A stretch of DNA of 44,572 bases from a virus: IMG/VR virus record IMGVR_UViG_3300027763_002421, positions 1-44,572 of that record. One strand, 5' to 3'. Shown here one piece after another: positions 6,170 to 14,371 of this stretch. The notes under the pieces are model-generated. The model was not told where the DNA came from. It searched no databases and saw nothing but the letters and a program-made list of their open reading frames with translations. The first letter of the stretch is position 1. The number at the start of each line of letters is the position of its first letter. The position numbers and the translations under genes are program-made.

Positions 6170-6573
6170 TTACCAGATTTCTTTCTAGCCTTAGCCAATG
6201 CATTAAAGTCTTTGACCTTGGTGTCTCCTAGATATCCCCAAGCATAACCATCATTAATCATCATGTCATTAAGGGAGATGGTGTTGCCATCTACATATAC
6301 CCAGCCTAAAATGCGACCATACTTCTCAGATGAGTCCATCTTTTCAGTCTTAATAACTACAGACTTTGCATCTTTAAGATGCTTCTTTAGGTACTCTTTA
6401 GCCTCAAGACCAAGAGCCTTCTCTGCAAGATCCTTTGTGCGAGATTCAGGGGTATCAATGCCAGCCAATCTTACACGAGATGCAAATAAAATATCAAACC
6501 CTAAATCGATAAGAACATCAATGGTATCTCCATCTACAACATTCTCTACTTTTCTTACATAGTACTCATACAT
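6166..6573 (-). CDS. Staphylococcal nuclease (thermonuclease) homologue
   Basis: This 135-residue SNase-fold enzyme has VVDGDTIDV, RVRLAGIDTPES (catalytic Arg and Ca-binding Asp region), KEYLKKHL, and KYGRILGWVYVDG with the second catalytic Arg. Such enzymes cut DNA and RNA with Ca2+. The ATG at 6573 follows GGAGAA and is better than the in-frame codon 33 nt upstream, which lies inside the next gene. No signal peptide is seen, so it should act in the cell, for instance in host DNA turnover. Confidence 0.93.
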   Translation of the reverse strand: MYEYYVRKVENVVDGDTIDVLIDLGFDILFASRVRLAGIDTPESRTKDLAEKALGLEAKEYLKKHLKDAKSVVIKTEKMDSSEKYGRILGWVYVDGNTISLNDMMINDGYAWGYLGDTKVKDFNALAKARKKSGK

Positions 6574-6575
6574 TT

Positions 6576-7220
6576 TTATTCTCCATTTTTCTTTAGTGTG
6601 AAACAAATATTTAATAAAATTCTCAAATCATTTTCTTTTGGTGAAAACCCAGTATGCAACTTTTTTCCATCAAAAACAACGCCCTTGCCAGCAGTTGGAG
6701 AAATTGAATTTGAAACCTTCAACTCACCAAAATTGCCAGCAGTTTTTAAAACATCAAGTATTTTTTTATCGTATACTTCTGTTACTCCATCCGAATCATT
6801 AAAGTAATAAAGAAAAACCATATGGTCTTCTATTGAATCAACATGGGGATAATTTCTAGAATCTTTTTCTTTATAAGATCTTGTTGCTATGTTAATTTTA
6901 CTTCTTATAATTTTGTCATATTTTATGTTGTGCTTAAAGCAAAACTTTTCAAAAACATCTTTTACAATATCAAAATCTAATCTAGAAACAATTTGAAAAT
7001 ATGGTTCAGATTTTTGATCTTGCATATATACTGTTGGTGCATTTTTCCATTGCCAAGACTTATCTTTGGTTTTTTGAAAATCAATTATCTCTGGAACATA
7101 TTCAGGAATCCAATTAATTTTTCCATACAAAAAACTTTGATCAGAGAATATTCTTCTTAAAAACTCATCCTGCTCTTCTTTGGTTAAAAAAGAATCATCT
7201 TCAATAAAAAAATCACTCAT
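6576..7220 (-). CDS. 2OG-Fe(II) oxygenase-like protein
   Basis: This 214-residue protein carries a plausible complete Fe(II)/2OG site: H126 and D128 (NYPHVDS), H189 (KKLHTGFSP) and R200 (DLRILLNICF). The strand VFLYYFND before a variable loop is typical of the phage P4H-like group. The substrate is unknown. It overlaps the DUF7455-like gene by 8 nt and is followed after 2 nt by the nuclease gene. Confidence 0.82.
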   Translation of the reverse strand: MSDFFIEDDSFLTKEEQDEFLRRIFSDQSFLYGKINWIPEYVPEIIDFQKTKDKSWQWKNAPTVYMQDQKSEPYFQIVSRLDFDIVKDVFEKFCFKHNIKYDKIIRSKINIATRSYKEKDSRNYPHVDSIEDHMVFLYYFNDSDGVTEVYDKKILDVLKTAGNFGELKVSNSISPTAGKGVVFDGKKLHTGFSPKENDLRILLNICFTLKKNGE

Positions 7221-7437
7221 TTAATCTGGATCTTTCATCAACAACTTCTATTATAAAATTCATCATTTTTGCATAACCAACAGCATTATCCATGATTTTA
7301 TTATAATGATGGGAACAAAAGAGTAGTTCTCCAGATTTTCCAATTACCTTCACATACGCCTGTGCAGAACAAGAGTCGCATCTGTCTGTGGCGTCTAGCA
7401 TCCACAGTTTTGAGTCTTCTGAAATCATTGTATTCAT
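7213..7437 (-). CDS. DUF7455-like actinobacterial zinc-binding protein
   Basis: The 74-residue protein has the pattern LDATDRCDSCSAQAYVKV, a Gly-containing turn, and ELLFCSHHYNKI. This matches the short actinobacterial DUF7455 proteins. The CxxC plus CxHH set should bind one zinc. Function is unknown, but the family is nearly restricted to actinobacteria and their phages, which supports the host assignment from whiB. Confidence 0.75.
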   Translation of the reverse strand: MNTMISEDSKLWMLDATDRCDSCSAQAYVKVIGKSGELLFCSHHYNKIMDNAVGYAKMMNFIIEVVDERSRLNE

Positions 7438-7443
7438 AGTATA

Positions 7444-7629
7444 CTACCTCTTTCTATTATCGGTGGAATAAAAACCAGAACCGTTAAAAACTGCTCCTAC
7501 ATTAGAGTATACACGAACCAAAGTAGAATTGCAAATTTCGCAACTATATCCAGGATCATTATCCTTAATAGATCTTTCTTTTATATACCTTTGTGCACAA
7601 GGCATACAATCATATTCATATACTGCCAC
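7444..7629 (-). CDS. FmdB-type zinc-ribbon protein
   Basis: The 61-residue protein begins AVYEYDCMPC and has a second pair CEIC. It ends with the characteristic FNGSGFYSTDNRKR, which in cellular FmdB-like proteins is FKGSGFYxTD. Two CxxC pairs form one zinc ribbon. FmdB-like proteins are small putative regulators. It overlaps the sulfotransferase gene by 14 nt. Confidence 0.88.
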   Translation of the reverse strand: MAVYEYDCMPCAQRYIKERSIKDNDPGYSCEICNSTLVRVYSNVGAVFNGSGFYSTDNRKR

Positions 7630-8347
7630 TAGAAACCTCCATGTAAAGTTTTTGTAATTTTGAAAAATCTTCTTCTTCTTCTATTTGATTAGTTAAAGTT
7701 TCATACATTTTTGTTTTTTGAATATCATGTGGACCATGATGCTTCATATTTGCAACTTTTTGATTTGATAGGCTACCAAAAGTTTTAGCATCCCTATTTT
7801 TAATTACATCTTTAACCTCTTCTGATGAAACTTTGTTTTCATAATCTATATTTATTTTTGATAAAACAAAACTAATTATACTATTTGGATCATTAACTAA
7901 TTTATCAAACTCAATTACAAAAGCATTTTTATTTTGTATTTGAATAGTTAAATAATCTAAATAGTTTTCAGTTATGCCCCTGATCATTCCTTTAAAATTA
8001 TAGTGCGCTCCATTTAGTACATTCTCTATTGTTATATCATCTTGTGAGTTAGAAAGTGCAATAAAGCAATAGGACTTGATGACTTCTATTGGACTTCTTA
8101 CATTTGTAAACTGAATAAAACTATCAGATTGCTCCAACTTTAGCATAGATGGTATATGAAAAAATGGATGCAAAATAAATGTTTTATTTGTATCTAAAAC
8201 AAGTGTTTTATTGGGTAATTTTTTTAAATTATTTTGATTCTTAATATTTTTAGTCAGTGCGCTATCAATACACTCTGCTAAAAAATTATTACCAGATCTT
8301 GGTACAGAATTAAAAACAATATCAGTTGAAGTAAAAAACTTTGACAA
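7616..8347 (-). CDS. Sulfotransferase-like P-loop protein
   Basis: This 243-residue protein has the PAPS-binding 5'-phosphosulfate loop FNSVPRSGNNFL (about 12-23). A 3'-phosphate motif TNVRSPIEVIKSY, similar to the RdPxxvxxS motif, lies near residue 80. Sulfotransferases move sulfate from PAPS to sugars, lipids or proteins. The start is TTG at 8347, directly after the previous stop (TAATTG) and behind an AAGAAG sequence. The APS-kinase-like domain at 3117-3884 could in principle supply PAPS, but the link is an inference. Confidence 0.75.
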   Translation of the reverse strand: MSKFFTSTDIVFNSVPRSGNNFLAECIDSALTKNIKNQNNLKKLPNKTLVLDTNKTFILHPFFHIPSMLKLEQSDSFIQFTNVRSPIEVIKSYCFIALSNSQDDITIENVLNGAHYNFKGMIRGITENYLDYLTIQIQNKNAFVIEFDKLVNDPNSIISFVLSKINIDYENKVSSEEVKDVIKNRDAKTFGSLSNQKVANMKHHGPHDIQKTKMYETLTNQIEEEEDFSKLQKLYMEVSSGSI

Positions 8348-8452
8348 TTACTTCTTCTTTGCTTTTACTGTCCAATAAGGCAGTTTTAGATTGTCTCCGC
8401 CCCATTCATATCCAAGTGCTTTAACAACAAACTTAATAATCTTAATACGCAT
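8348..8452 (-). CDS. 34-residue basic protein
   Basis: A short frame that exactly fills the space between the DUF2061 gene (TAATG overlap) and the TTG of the sulfotransferase gene. The product, MRIKIIKFVVKALGYEWGG and then DNLKLPYWTVKAKKK, is amphipathic and basic. Precise coupling at both ends makes it a likely real gene. Function unknown. Confidence 0.6.
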   Translation of the reverse strand: MRIKIIKFVVKALGYEWGGDNLKLPYWTVKAKKK

Positions 8453-8652
8453 TACTTTACCCCCTTACCAAACTTTGCCCAAATTCTTTCATGAACAAAG
8501 TATCCAAGCGACTCAATACCTATGTATAACAATGCCCCAAGACTAGCATATTCCCATTCTCCAGTAAATGCATAGATTATCCCAGCAAGTACTGTTAAGT
8601 GAAATAATTCCCAAGTAAAAGTTTTAATTGATGTTCGTCTAGTTGATTCCAT
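8452..8652 (-). CDS. DUF2061 small membrane protein, second copy
   Basis: The 66-residue protein has an R-R-T-S-I-K-T-x-T-W-E start, two hydrophobic stretches and the signature GYFVHERIWAKFGKG. It is the divergent paralogue of the protein at 2854-3057. It starts immediately after the endolysin stop, so it may be co-expressed with lysis functions. A holin-like role is possible but unsupported by the family. Confidence 0.8.
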   Translation of the reverse strand: MESTRRTSIKTFTWELFHLTVLAGIIYAFTGEWEYASLGALLYIGIESLGYFVHERIWAKFGKGVK

Positions 8653-9450
8653 TTATGCCCCCAAAATTTTTTTATATGTTGTAGCATCAACAATGCCCGT
8701 AACAGGTAAACCAGATTTCTTTTGGAAAGCCTTTACTGCCTTATCTGTGCCTGGACCAAACTCACCATCTGCAGTAAGCCCAAGTGCTTCTTGAACCTTC
8801 TTAACAGAAGATCCCTTTGCTCCTACCTTAAATGGCTTAAACTCTTTCTTAGCAGCAGGTACTGCATTAGTAGGCTTTGATGTCTTTACGGGTGCATCAG
8901 ATGATCCTACCTTTGAAAGTAGTGGAAGGTTTTCTTCACCAGCATAGACTGGACGACCCCAACCAACTATTGCATTCATTAACTTAGGCTTATTGTTCTT
9001 TACATATGCACGAGTCTTTTCTACGCACATTCCGCCATTTCGTTGGTCACCCTTAGCAGTCCCTGAAGTATTTCCTTCAATAACTTGAATAGTTCCATCG
9101 CCATTATTTTTAATGCAAATACCAACATGTGAGATACGATTTACTCCATCATCTGGAAAATCAAAATAGATCCAGTCTCCTGGAGTTGGATCATCATTAC
9201 GAGCATCGGCCCAGCGGTCATTTTTCTTAAACCAATCAGATGCTGCAACAGTTGCTGCGCTCTTTGGATAGGTCTTAGGATCTAGCCCTGCAGTGAATGC
9301 ACACCATGAAACAAATGACTGGCACCATGGAAGGAAGTTTGCACCTGTCCACTTGCCATACTTTGTTTCGTTATCTTTAGGGCCTTCGATGGTCCCAATT
9401 TCTTTCTTTGCAACCTCAACGATTGCTTCTAGACTTCCTTTTACTGTCAT
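8653..9450 (-). CDS. Endolysin: CHAP amidase/peptidase plus peptidoglycan-binding domain
   Basis: This 265-residue lysin has an N-terminal CHAP domain. The catalytic Cys is in LPWCQSFVSWC (about 42) and the His in ISHVGICIKN (about 109), with the following acidic residue in VIEGNTSG. A Lys/Ala/Pro linker with PVKTSKPTNAVPAAKK leads to a C-terminal PG_binding_1 domain, with the repeat GSSVKKVQEALGL then GEFGPGTDKAVKAFQ and a closing YKKILGA. It cleaves the host wall peptidoglycan at lysis. It has its own promoter and a strong Shine-Dalgarno (AAAGGAG). No signal peptide is present, so export needs a holin. Confidence 0.95.
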   Translation of the reverse strand: MTVKGSLEAIVEVAKKEIGTIEGPKDNETKYGKWTGANFLPWCQSFVSWCAFTAGLDPKTYPKSAATVAASDWFKKNDRWADARNDDPTPGDWIYFDFPDDGVNRISHVGICIKNNGDGTIQVIEGNTSGTAKGDQRNGGMCVEKTRAYVKNNKPKLMNAIVGWGRPVYAGEENLPLLSKVGSSDAPVKTSKPTNAVPAAKKEFKPFKVGAKGSSVKKVQEALGLTADGEFGPGTDKAVKAFQKKSGLPVTGIVDATTYKKILGA

Positions 9451-9472
9451 TTTATTCTCCTTTTCTTATATA

Positions 9473-9501
9473 ATTATATCAAACTTTGTTTAAATCTTCA
9501 A
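9473..9501 (-). promoter_or_regulatory. Promoter of the endolysin gene
   Basis: TTGAAG, a 17-nt spacer and a perfect TATAAT on the minus strand, overlapping the end of the upstream gene. The -10 lies 23 nt before the ATG, with the Shine-Dalgarno in between. This gives the lysis gene independent expression within the long minus-strand unit. Confidence 0.6.
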
Positions 9502-10138
9502 GGTATCTTGTATTAAAGCGATTAGCCCAAAAAGACTGATAAACAGTGCCTTGGTCCCCATTGTCCTTTTCAATAGTTAGATGTGGATGCTTGCTTATTA
9601 AATAATTTATTTGACCAAGTTTTGGCTCTTGAAATCTTGTATCAACATACTTATATAAAGTATTTGGGTTTTCAGCAATGTAATTTTTTACTTCTTTATC
9701 TAGATCAATAGGGCCATTATGCTGTTGATTGTCTGAACAACTCCAATAAAACTTTATATCTTTAAACTTATTTTCAAGTTCTGCTAAACTATTAACAAAG
9801 TCTTCAAAAATGAAATCAGAATTTTGTACTTCTGAAAACAAAATAAAAATAACATCTGGAGAATATTCAGAAAAATATTCTTTTGCATTTTTTATAACAT
9901 TTTTATAATCTATATCTTTATCATCTAATGCAAAAAAATCAGAAACCAGAGTGTGCTTTCTTAGTAGTTTGTCTAGTCTAAATGGCCAAACATTTTTAAA
10001 AGTTTCATCGTCATGCATTAGATCTGAAGATCCAAAATATGCTACATGCAGGTTACCACCATGATCTTTTTTAAATTCTTCACACATATAACCATGACTA
10101 TTTTTTGTTCCATCATATTTGCTTAGTACTTCTGTCAT
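9479..10138 (-). CDS. SGNH-hydrolase-like protein, tentative
   Basis: The 219-residue protein starts a core strand with LHVAYFGSSDLMHDDE and WPFRLDKLL, like block I (GDS and WPxxLxxxL) of SGNH/GDSL esterases. Next come a strand DVIFILFSEVQ and one with FYWSCSDNQQHNG, then SKHPHLT where the family has its catalytic Asp/His block. The Gly and Asn blocks are not convincing, so this is a weak assignment. Its start overlaps the stop of the carbamoyltransferase gene by 4 nt. In that setting an acyl- or acetyl-ester hydrolase or transferase acting on a sugar would make sense. Confidence 0.5.
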   Translation of the reverse strand: MTEVLSKYDGTKNSHGYMCEEFKKDHGGNLHVAYFGSSDLMHDDETFKNVWPFRLDKLLRKHTLVSDFFALDDKDIDYKNVIKNAKEYFSEYSPDVIFILFSEVQNSDFIFEDFVNSLAELENKFKDIKFYWSCSDNQQHNGPIDLDKEVKNYIAENPNTLYKYVDTRFQEPKLGQINYLISKHPHLTIEKDNGDQGTVYQSFWANRFNTRYLEDLNKV

Positions 10139-11577
10139 TTATTATAATCCATTCCTGTTAAAATTTTAAAGTTGTATTCTTTTTCCCAATTTAAAATATC
10201 GTTGTTATCGTTTAATAAAGGTTGGCCCTTAATATTTAGACTTGTATTTAATAATAATGGTACACCTGTTTTAAGATAAAACTTATTAATAGTCCTCCAC
10301 AAACCTCTATGCTGATGCTTGTTTACAGTTTGCACCCTAGATGTACCGTCAGCATGGACTACAGATGGAATCTTTTCTGGTTGTAAACACTTAACTGTGT
10401 ACTGCATATAAGGGCTTGCAAAGTCCATATCAAACCACTTAGAGGCACACTCTTCCATAACTACTGGGGCAAACGGTCTAAACAACTCTCTTTGTTTAAT
10501 TAAATTAACTTTATCTTTAATGTTTGGATCTCTTGGATCTGCAAGAATACTTCTATTTCCCAATGCTCTTGGACCGTATTCTGCTCTTCCTGTTGCTACT
10601 GCCACTATTCCATCTTTTAATATACCGTCCACAATTTGCTGAACAGGATACTCTCCTCCAAGATCATAACCAAGATACGGAGTCTTCCAATCAAGATGTT
10701 TTCCGTATAAGGCTGCTGCTGCTCCCAAAGAACTACCAGCATCACCAGGGTTTGGCATGATCCAAATCATATCAAATATATTCCATAGTAATGTATTGGC
10801 TGATGAGTTAAGTGCACACCCGCCCATAAATACCAAATTCTTTTTTCCTGTAATTGAATAGGCCATATGCATAAAGTCATTAAGTCTTTGCTGGTATACA
10901 AATTGAACTGCTGCTGCTATATCAAATTTATCTTGCTCAGATTCAATCAACCCCCAGTCAGTAATTCCTTTATGAAAGTTATACTTTTGTTTGGTATACG
11001 AAGGGAAATATTCATCAACTTTTCTATAATACTTTTTCCAGTCTCCATAAGCAGCCATTCCCATCATAATGTATTCTTCTTGGTTTGGCATCAGGCCTAT
11101 GAGTTGAGTAAATGCTGAATAGAACAATCCAAAACTAACAGGATAGTTTTGCTTATATTTTAATTTAATTTTATCGCCTTCACCCACCCAAATTGTGGAG
11201 GTATTATATTCACCAATTGCATCAAGAACTACAATCACTGCATCATTAAATGCACTTGTATAATACCCCGCTGCTGCGTGAGAATAGTGATGAGTAAAAG
11301 ATTTTCTTGGAATTCCAGGAATTTCAAACCTTGGCTTCCACTCTCCAGAACCACCCTTTAAAGCAAGCCTAGAGGCCTTTAGAAGGGGCTTTTCATAGTA
11401 GGCTACATGATCAGGCATTCCATACTGTAAAGCATCTTTTATTAAACTATCATTCACATACCAATCATTTTTTTGCTTACTATATCTTTCAGCATGCCCT
11501 GCAAATAATATTTTTCCATCTTTAATTAAGGATACAGAAGCATCATGCGATGTTTCATTTATTCCAAGAACTATCAT
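10135..11577 (-). CDS. Carbamoyltransferase, NodU/CmcH/TobZ family
   Basis: This 480-residue enzyme carries both domains of O-carbamoyltransferases. The N-terminal YrdC/Kae1-like domain has INETSHDASVSL (His 11, Asp 12) and HHYSHAAAGYY. The C-terminal domain has GRAEYGPRALGNRS and ADPRD, which is near-invariant in the family. Cellular members carbamoylate hydroxyls of sugars or antibiotics using carbamoyl phosphate and ATP. Members occur in large marine phages, with unknown substrates. It sits between the SGNH-like gene and two oxygenases with 4-nt overlaps. Hydroxylation, glycosylation and carbamoylation of one acceptor is a plausible combined function, which is inference. Confidence 0.93.
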   Translation of the reverse strand: MIVLGINETSHDASVSLIKDGKILFAGHAERYSKQKNDWYVNDSLIKDALQYGMPDHVAYYEKPLLKASRLALKGGSGEWKPRFEIPGIPRKSFTHHYSHAAAGYYTSAFNDAVIVVLDAIGEYNTSTIWVGEGDKIKLKYKQNYPVSFGLFYSAFTQLIGLMPNQEEYIMMGMAAYGDWKKYYRKVDEYFPSYTKQKYNFHKGITDWGLIESEQDKFDIAAAVQFVYQQRLNDFMHMAYSITGKKNLVFMGGCALNSSANTLLWNIFDMIWIMPNPGDAGSSLGAAAALYGKHLDWKTPYLGYDLGGEYPVQQIVDGILKDGIVAVATGRAEYGPRALGNRSILADPRDPNIKDKVNLIKQRELFRPFAPVVMEECASKWFDMDFASPYMQYTVKCLQPEKIPSVVHADGTSRVQTVNKHQHRGLWRTINKFYLKTGVPLLLNTSLNIKGQPLLNDNNDILNWEKEYNFKILTGMDYNK

Positions 11578-12242
11578 TCTTCACCATTGGATAATCTTTT
11601 AGTGTCAAAATCAATATTGTGATACCAGTTTGGCAGAGCATATCTTGGACCTTTTGTAATTGGATATACCTCATGAACATATAAAAAGTTTGAAGGGAAA
11701 AACAAAATACTACCAGCAGCAGGTTTAAACTTAATTCCTGAATGTTTAAATTCTATTTCCCCACCTTCATAATCATCATTGAGGTAAAGCAATACAGATA
11801 AAACACGACTACTAACACCTTGATCTTGATGGGCTGGAAGATGTCCACTTTCATCATATTTTAATAGATGCATTGTGTGTTCTCTAGACTTAATGTTTTT
11901 TTCTGCAAACGGATAAATTGCAGTTGAGTAGTGATTTAATGTTGAGTCTAATGCCCCAAATAATTCAGAAGATATACTTAACTGCTCATTAAAGTATGGG
12001 TCACAACTAGAAATATCCTTTACCTGTGGAATAAGTTTTTGCCAACAAAACATAAGTTCATTTGAGCCATTGTTATATGTCCACTTTGTCCAAGGACCTA
12101 CGCATGTATTCTCCAACTGACCATCATCGACATACAGTTTGTCCAAATTTTCTATTTTTTCTATAATTGATTTAGGATCTTTAATTACATCTTTATAGTA
12201 AACTAATCCTAAATCTAATATCTCAAAATTAAAGTTTTGCAA
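11574..12242 (-). CDS. 2OG-Fe(II) dioxygenase, P4H-like
   Basis: The product is 222 residues from a TTG at 12242. This start is chosen because GGGAG lies 7 nt upstream; an in-frame GTG at 12281 lies inside the previous gene without a ribosome site. The iron and 2OG ligands are H138, D140 (PAHQDQG), H190 (YVHEVYP) and R200 (GPRYALPN). The strand LYLNDDYEGGEIEF is nearly the same as in the plus-strand oxygenase at 1033. Substrate unknown. It is part of the carbamoyltransferase operon. Confidence 0.88.
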   Translation of the reverse strand: MQNFNFEILDLGLVYYKDVIKDPKSIIEKIENLDKLYVDDGQLENTCVGPWTKWTYNNGSNELMFCWQKLIPQVKDISSCDPYFNEQLSISSELFGALDSTLNHYSTAIYPFAEKNIKSREHTMHLLKYDESGHLPAHQDQGVSSRVLSVLLYLNDDYEGGEIEFKHSGIKFKPAAGSILFFPSNFLYVHEVYPITKGPRYALPNWYHNIDFDTKRLSNGEE

Positions 12243-12831
12243 GATGGTACTCCCTTGCCATCCATTTAGGATTTTTTTCACCTATAATAAAGTCTGGATC
12301 TGCATGTTTTGGTAAACTTGTATGCATGTATAAACCAGTAAATCTGTGACCGCTTGTTACTTCTGTAATACCATGAATATATTCGCTTCCAGAACTTGGG
12401 AAAAATACTGCAGAGTATTGCTTTGGTTGATACTCAAATCCTTGATTTGGAAAATAAATTTTTCCTCCAGTGTATTCAGATTCATGGTTTAAATACATTA
12501 TTGTGCTCCACTCAATAAAGGGTTCTGGACCTTGAGCATCTAAGTGCAACTCTCCCTTAGTACCTTCTGTCCAATGTGAACCAAATGATTTGTATACATA
12601 TATTGGGTTTAAAAAACCATTGTCTTGTCTATGTACCTCATTTGAAATATTTCCATACTTAACCATTATATCCATAACTATTTTATTATATGGCAATGAT
12701 GTTCCTCCATATCTTTGTGCATAGTATGCGGGATAAGGATTTCTTTCTGCAAATGGATCTGTCTGCTGATCGATCAAAGTCTTTGCATCTTCTGGACTAA
12801 TAAAGTTTTCTATTATTTTTATTCTGTGCAT
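12229..12831 (-). CDS. 2OG-Fe(II) dioxygenase, P4H-like
   Basis: The 200-residue protein has a complete iron/2OG set: H96 and D98 (LHLDAQG), H153 (EYIHGITEV) and R163 (GHRFTGLYMH). The strand MYLNHESEYTGGKIYF resembles the other P4H-like members here. It overlaps the glycosyltransferase gene by 13 nt and the next oxygenase by 14 nt, so translation is probably coupled. Two adjacent but divergent oxygenases suggest two hydroxylation steps on one or different substrates. Confidence 0.88.
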   Translation of the reverse strand: MHRIKIIENFISPEDAKTLIDQQTDPFAERNPYPAYYAQRYGGTSLPYNKIVMDIMVKYGNISNEVHRQDNGFLNPIYVYKSFGSHWTEGTKGELHLDAQGPEPFIEWSTIMYLNHESEYTGGKIYFPNQGFEYQPKQYSAVFFPSSGSEYIHGITEVTSGHRFTGLYMHTSLPKHADPDFIIGEKNPKWMAREYHLAKL

Positions 12832-13691
12832 TTTTCCTCCTCAACCATTATATCACTTATGTGATATATAGAATTATAGCCATTGTGAAATCTGCCAACA
12901 CCTTTACGATCTAAATTAAAGTCTTGAGTCCTAAATATGTACTCAACATCATTAGTCTCAAATTTCATTATTTTTAAATTTTCAATAATAATATTGTGAA
13001 AATCGTTAAAATTTTTTGCAACATCTGTATTAAAGTATTCATATATTTTTTTATAGTTATGGTTTTCAGAATATGGCAAATAGTCTTTTTTTAATTTTGT
13101 TCCCTGATTATAAACTTTATTTCCAACAGAAAATATTCTAATATTGTTTTTTATTAAAGTTAAAGTTAGCAATAAATCTTGACCGTATTTTTTTAAAGTT
13201 TTATTATTAAATTCAAATAAACTTAAAATATTTTTTTTATCTATTGCAATAAAATCCATATCTATCCAATTAGTTTCAGAAACAAAATCTGTATGACTTC
13301 CTAAGTTTTTTAAATAAAAACCATCAATAGATAATTTTGCATTTTTGTTTCCAGAAAAAACAACATTTGGAATATTTTTAAAATTATCAACTAGGTCAAT
13401 GTCCCAATCTTTTTTCAACTCTATTGAATCTGAAACCTCAACATAGTAGTCATAATCTTTTTCTATTATATTTTTTCTATATTCTGTAATTGGAAAATAA
13501 GAATCCCAATTTATATGATTATATTTTACTGAAGGTATATTTTTAAAATATTCCGTTCTGTTTATATTGTTTTGATCATACACATAGATCCTTATCTTGT
13601 TTTTATTGCTGCATGAATCTACAATATTTGTAGCAATATTAACTAAATTATTATTTTTATATGAATATAAAAATATTACTATTTCTTTCAT
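12819..13691 (-). CDS. Glycosyltransferase, GT-A fold, Skp1-GlcNAc-transferase-like
   Basis: The 290-residue protein starts with the strand IVIFLYSYKNNN. After the R-x-x-x-I helix (EYRKNIIEKDYDYYVEVSDS) comes DSIELKKDWDIDLV, where the family places its metal-binding acidic motif. A later TNWIDMDFIAIDKKNI fits the acceptor-side motif. This matches the pattern of GlcNAc-transferase-like GT-A enzymes (PF11397 type), which transfer a sugar to hydroxyl groups, for example hydroxyproline in the Skp1 pathway. The Skp1 enzyme acts after a prolyl-4-hydroxylase, and P4H-like genes flank this one here. The acceptor is unknown. Confidence 0.65.
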   Translation of the reverse strand: MKEIVIFLYSYKNNNLVNIATNIVDSCSNKNKIRIYVYDQNNINRTEYFKNIPSVKYNHINWDSYFPITEYRKNIIEKDYDYYVEVSDSIELKKDWDIDLVDNFKNIPNVVFSGNKNAKLSIDGFYLKNLGSHTDFVSETNWIDMDFIAIDKKNILSLFEFNNKTLKKYGQDLLLTLTLIKNNIRIFSVGNKVYNQGTKLKKDYLPYSENHNYKKIYEYFNTDVAKNFNDFHNIIIENLKIMKFETNDVEYIFRTQDFNLDRKGVGRFHNGYNSIYHISDIMVEEEKCTE

Positions 13692-14350
13692 TATGCCAAT
13701 GGAATATAATGTTGTTCTTCTGCCTTTTCAATAAATCTTAAAGGAATTATATCGTAAGCAACAGTAATTCTTGGACCATCCCAATCCCAATTTCCTTGTG
13801 CATGTGGATGCCCCATCTCAGAAATAATTAATCTATTATCAATATTTTTGTTTTCAAAAATAAGTTCTTCTTTATTTTCTATCTTATAAAATGTTGAGGA
13901 AGGCTCTGCCTTAACACAGTAGTATCCATGAAAGTTTGGTGCCCAAGGGCCACCGTGATCGTGCCAGTCAAGTTTACCAACCTTTGAATGATTTATATTA
14001 AACCAACCCTGAATCATATACTTTTCTTTTGCAAAGTCTATTCCGTAATATTCACAGGCCTCTTTTACTAGATCTCTAACTCCAAGATAAAGATTGTATA
14101 TTTCTTCGCTGTGAAACTGAAAAACATTATACTCTCTCCACTTTACTGTAGAAATACTTCCAGACTCAAGCCAGTATTCCTGTTTTTCTGAATGTAATTT
14201 TGATACGCCAAAAACCTCACCTTGCTCAATCTGATCATATTTTTTGTGCAAGAATTTAGACATCTTGTCTAGATCATTATTTAAAAACTTTTCAAAAAAC
14301 TTATGAGGCTTATCATATAGTTTTGGCATGCTGTAAAAGTCTTGATTCAT
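13691..14350 (-). CDS. 2OG-Fe(II) oxygenase-like protein, 2OG-FeII_Oxy_5 type
   Basis: The 219-residue protein has a metal-binding motif LDWHDHGGPW (H130, D131, H132), followed by FHGYYCVKAEPSSTFY, the SGxYYL-type strand of the Oxy_5 group. H181/H183 (GHPHAQGNW) and R194 (PRITVAYD) come next. It differs from the P4H-like members and may have another substrate. The stop overlaps the glycosyltransferase start, and AAAGGGAG precedes its own ATG. The assignment is good for fold and moderate for activity. Confidence 0.78.
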   Translation of the reverse strand: MNQDFYSMPKLYDKPHKFFEKFLNNDLDKMSKFLHKKYDQIEQGEVFGVSKLHSEKQEYWLESGSISTVKWREYNVFQFHSEEIYNLYLGVRDLVKEACEYYGIDFAKEKYMIQGWFNINHSKVGKLDWHDHGGPWAPNFHGYYCVKAEPSSTFYKIENKEELIFENKNIDNRLIISEMGHPHAQGNWDWDGPRITVAYDIIPLRFIEKAEEQHYIPLA

Positions 14351-14371
14351 TTTTTCTCCCTTTAGTTTTTC

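Noticed and set aside
12242-12281. GTG start at 12281 for the 11574 oxygenase
   Set aside because: It lies in the previous gene with no Shine-Dalgarno; the TTG at 12242 has GGGAG at 7 nt.
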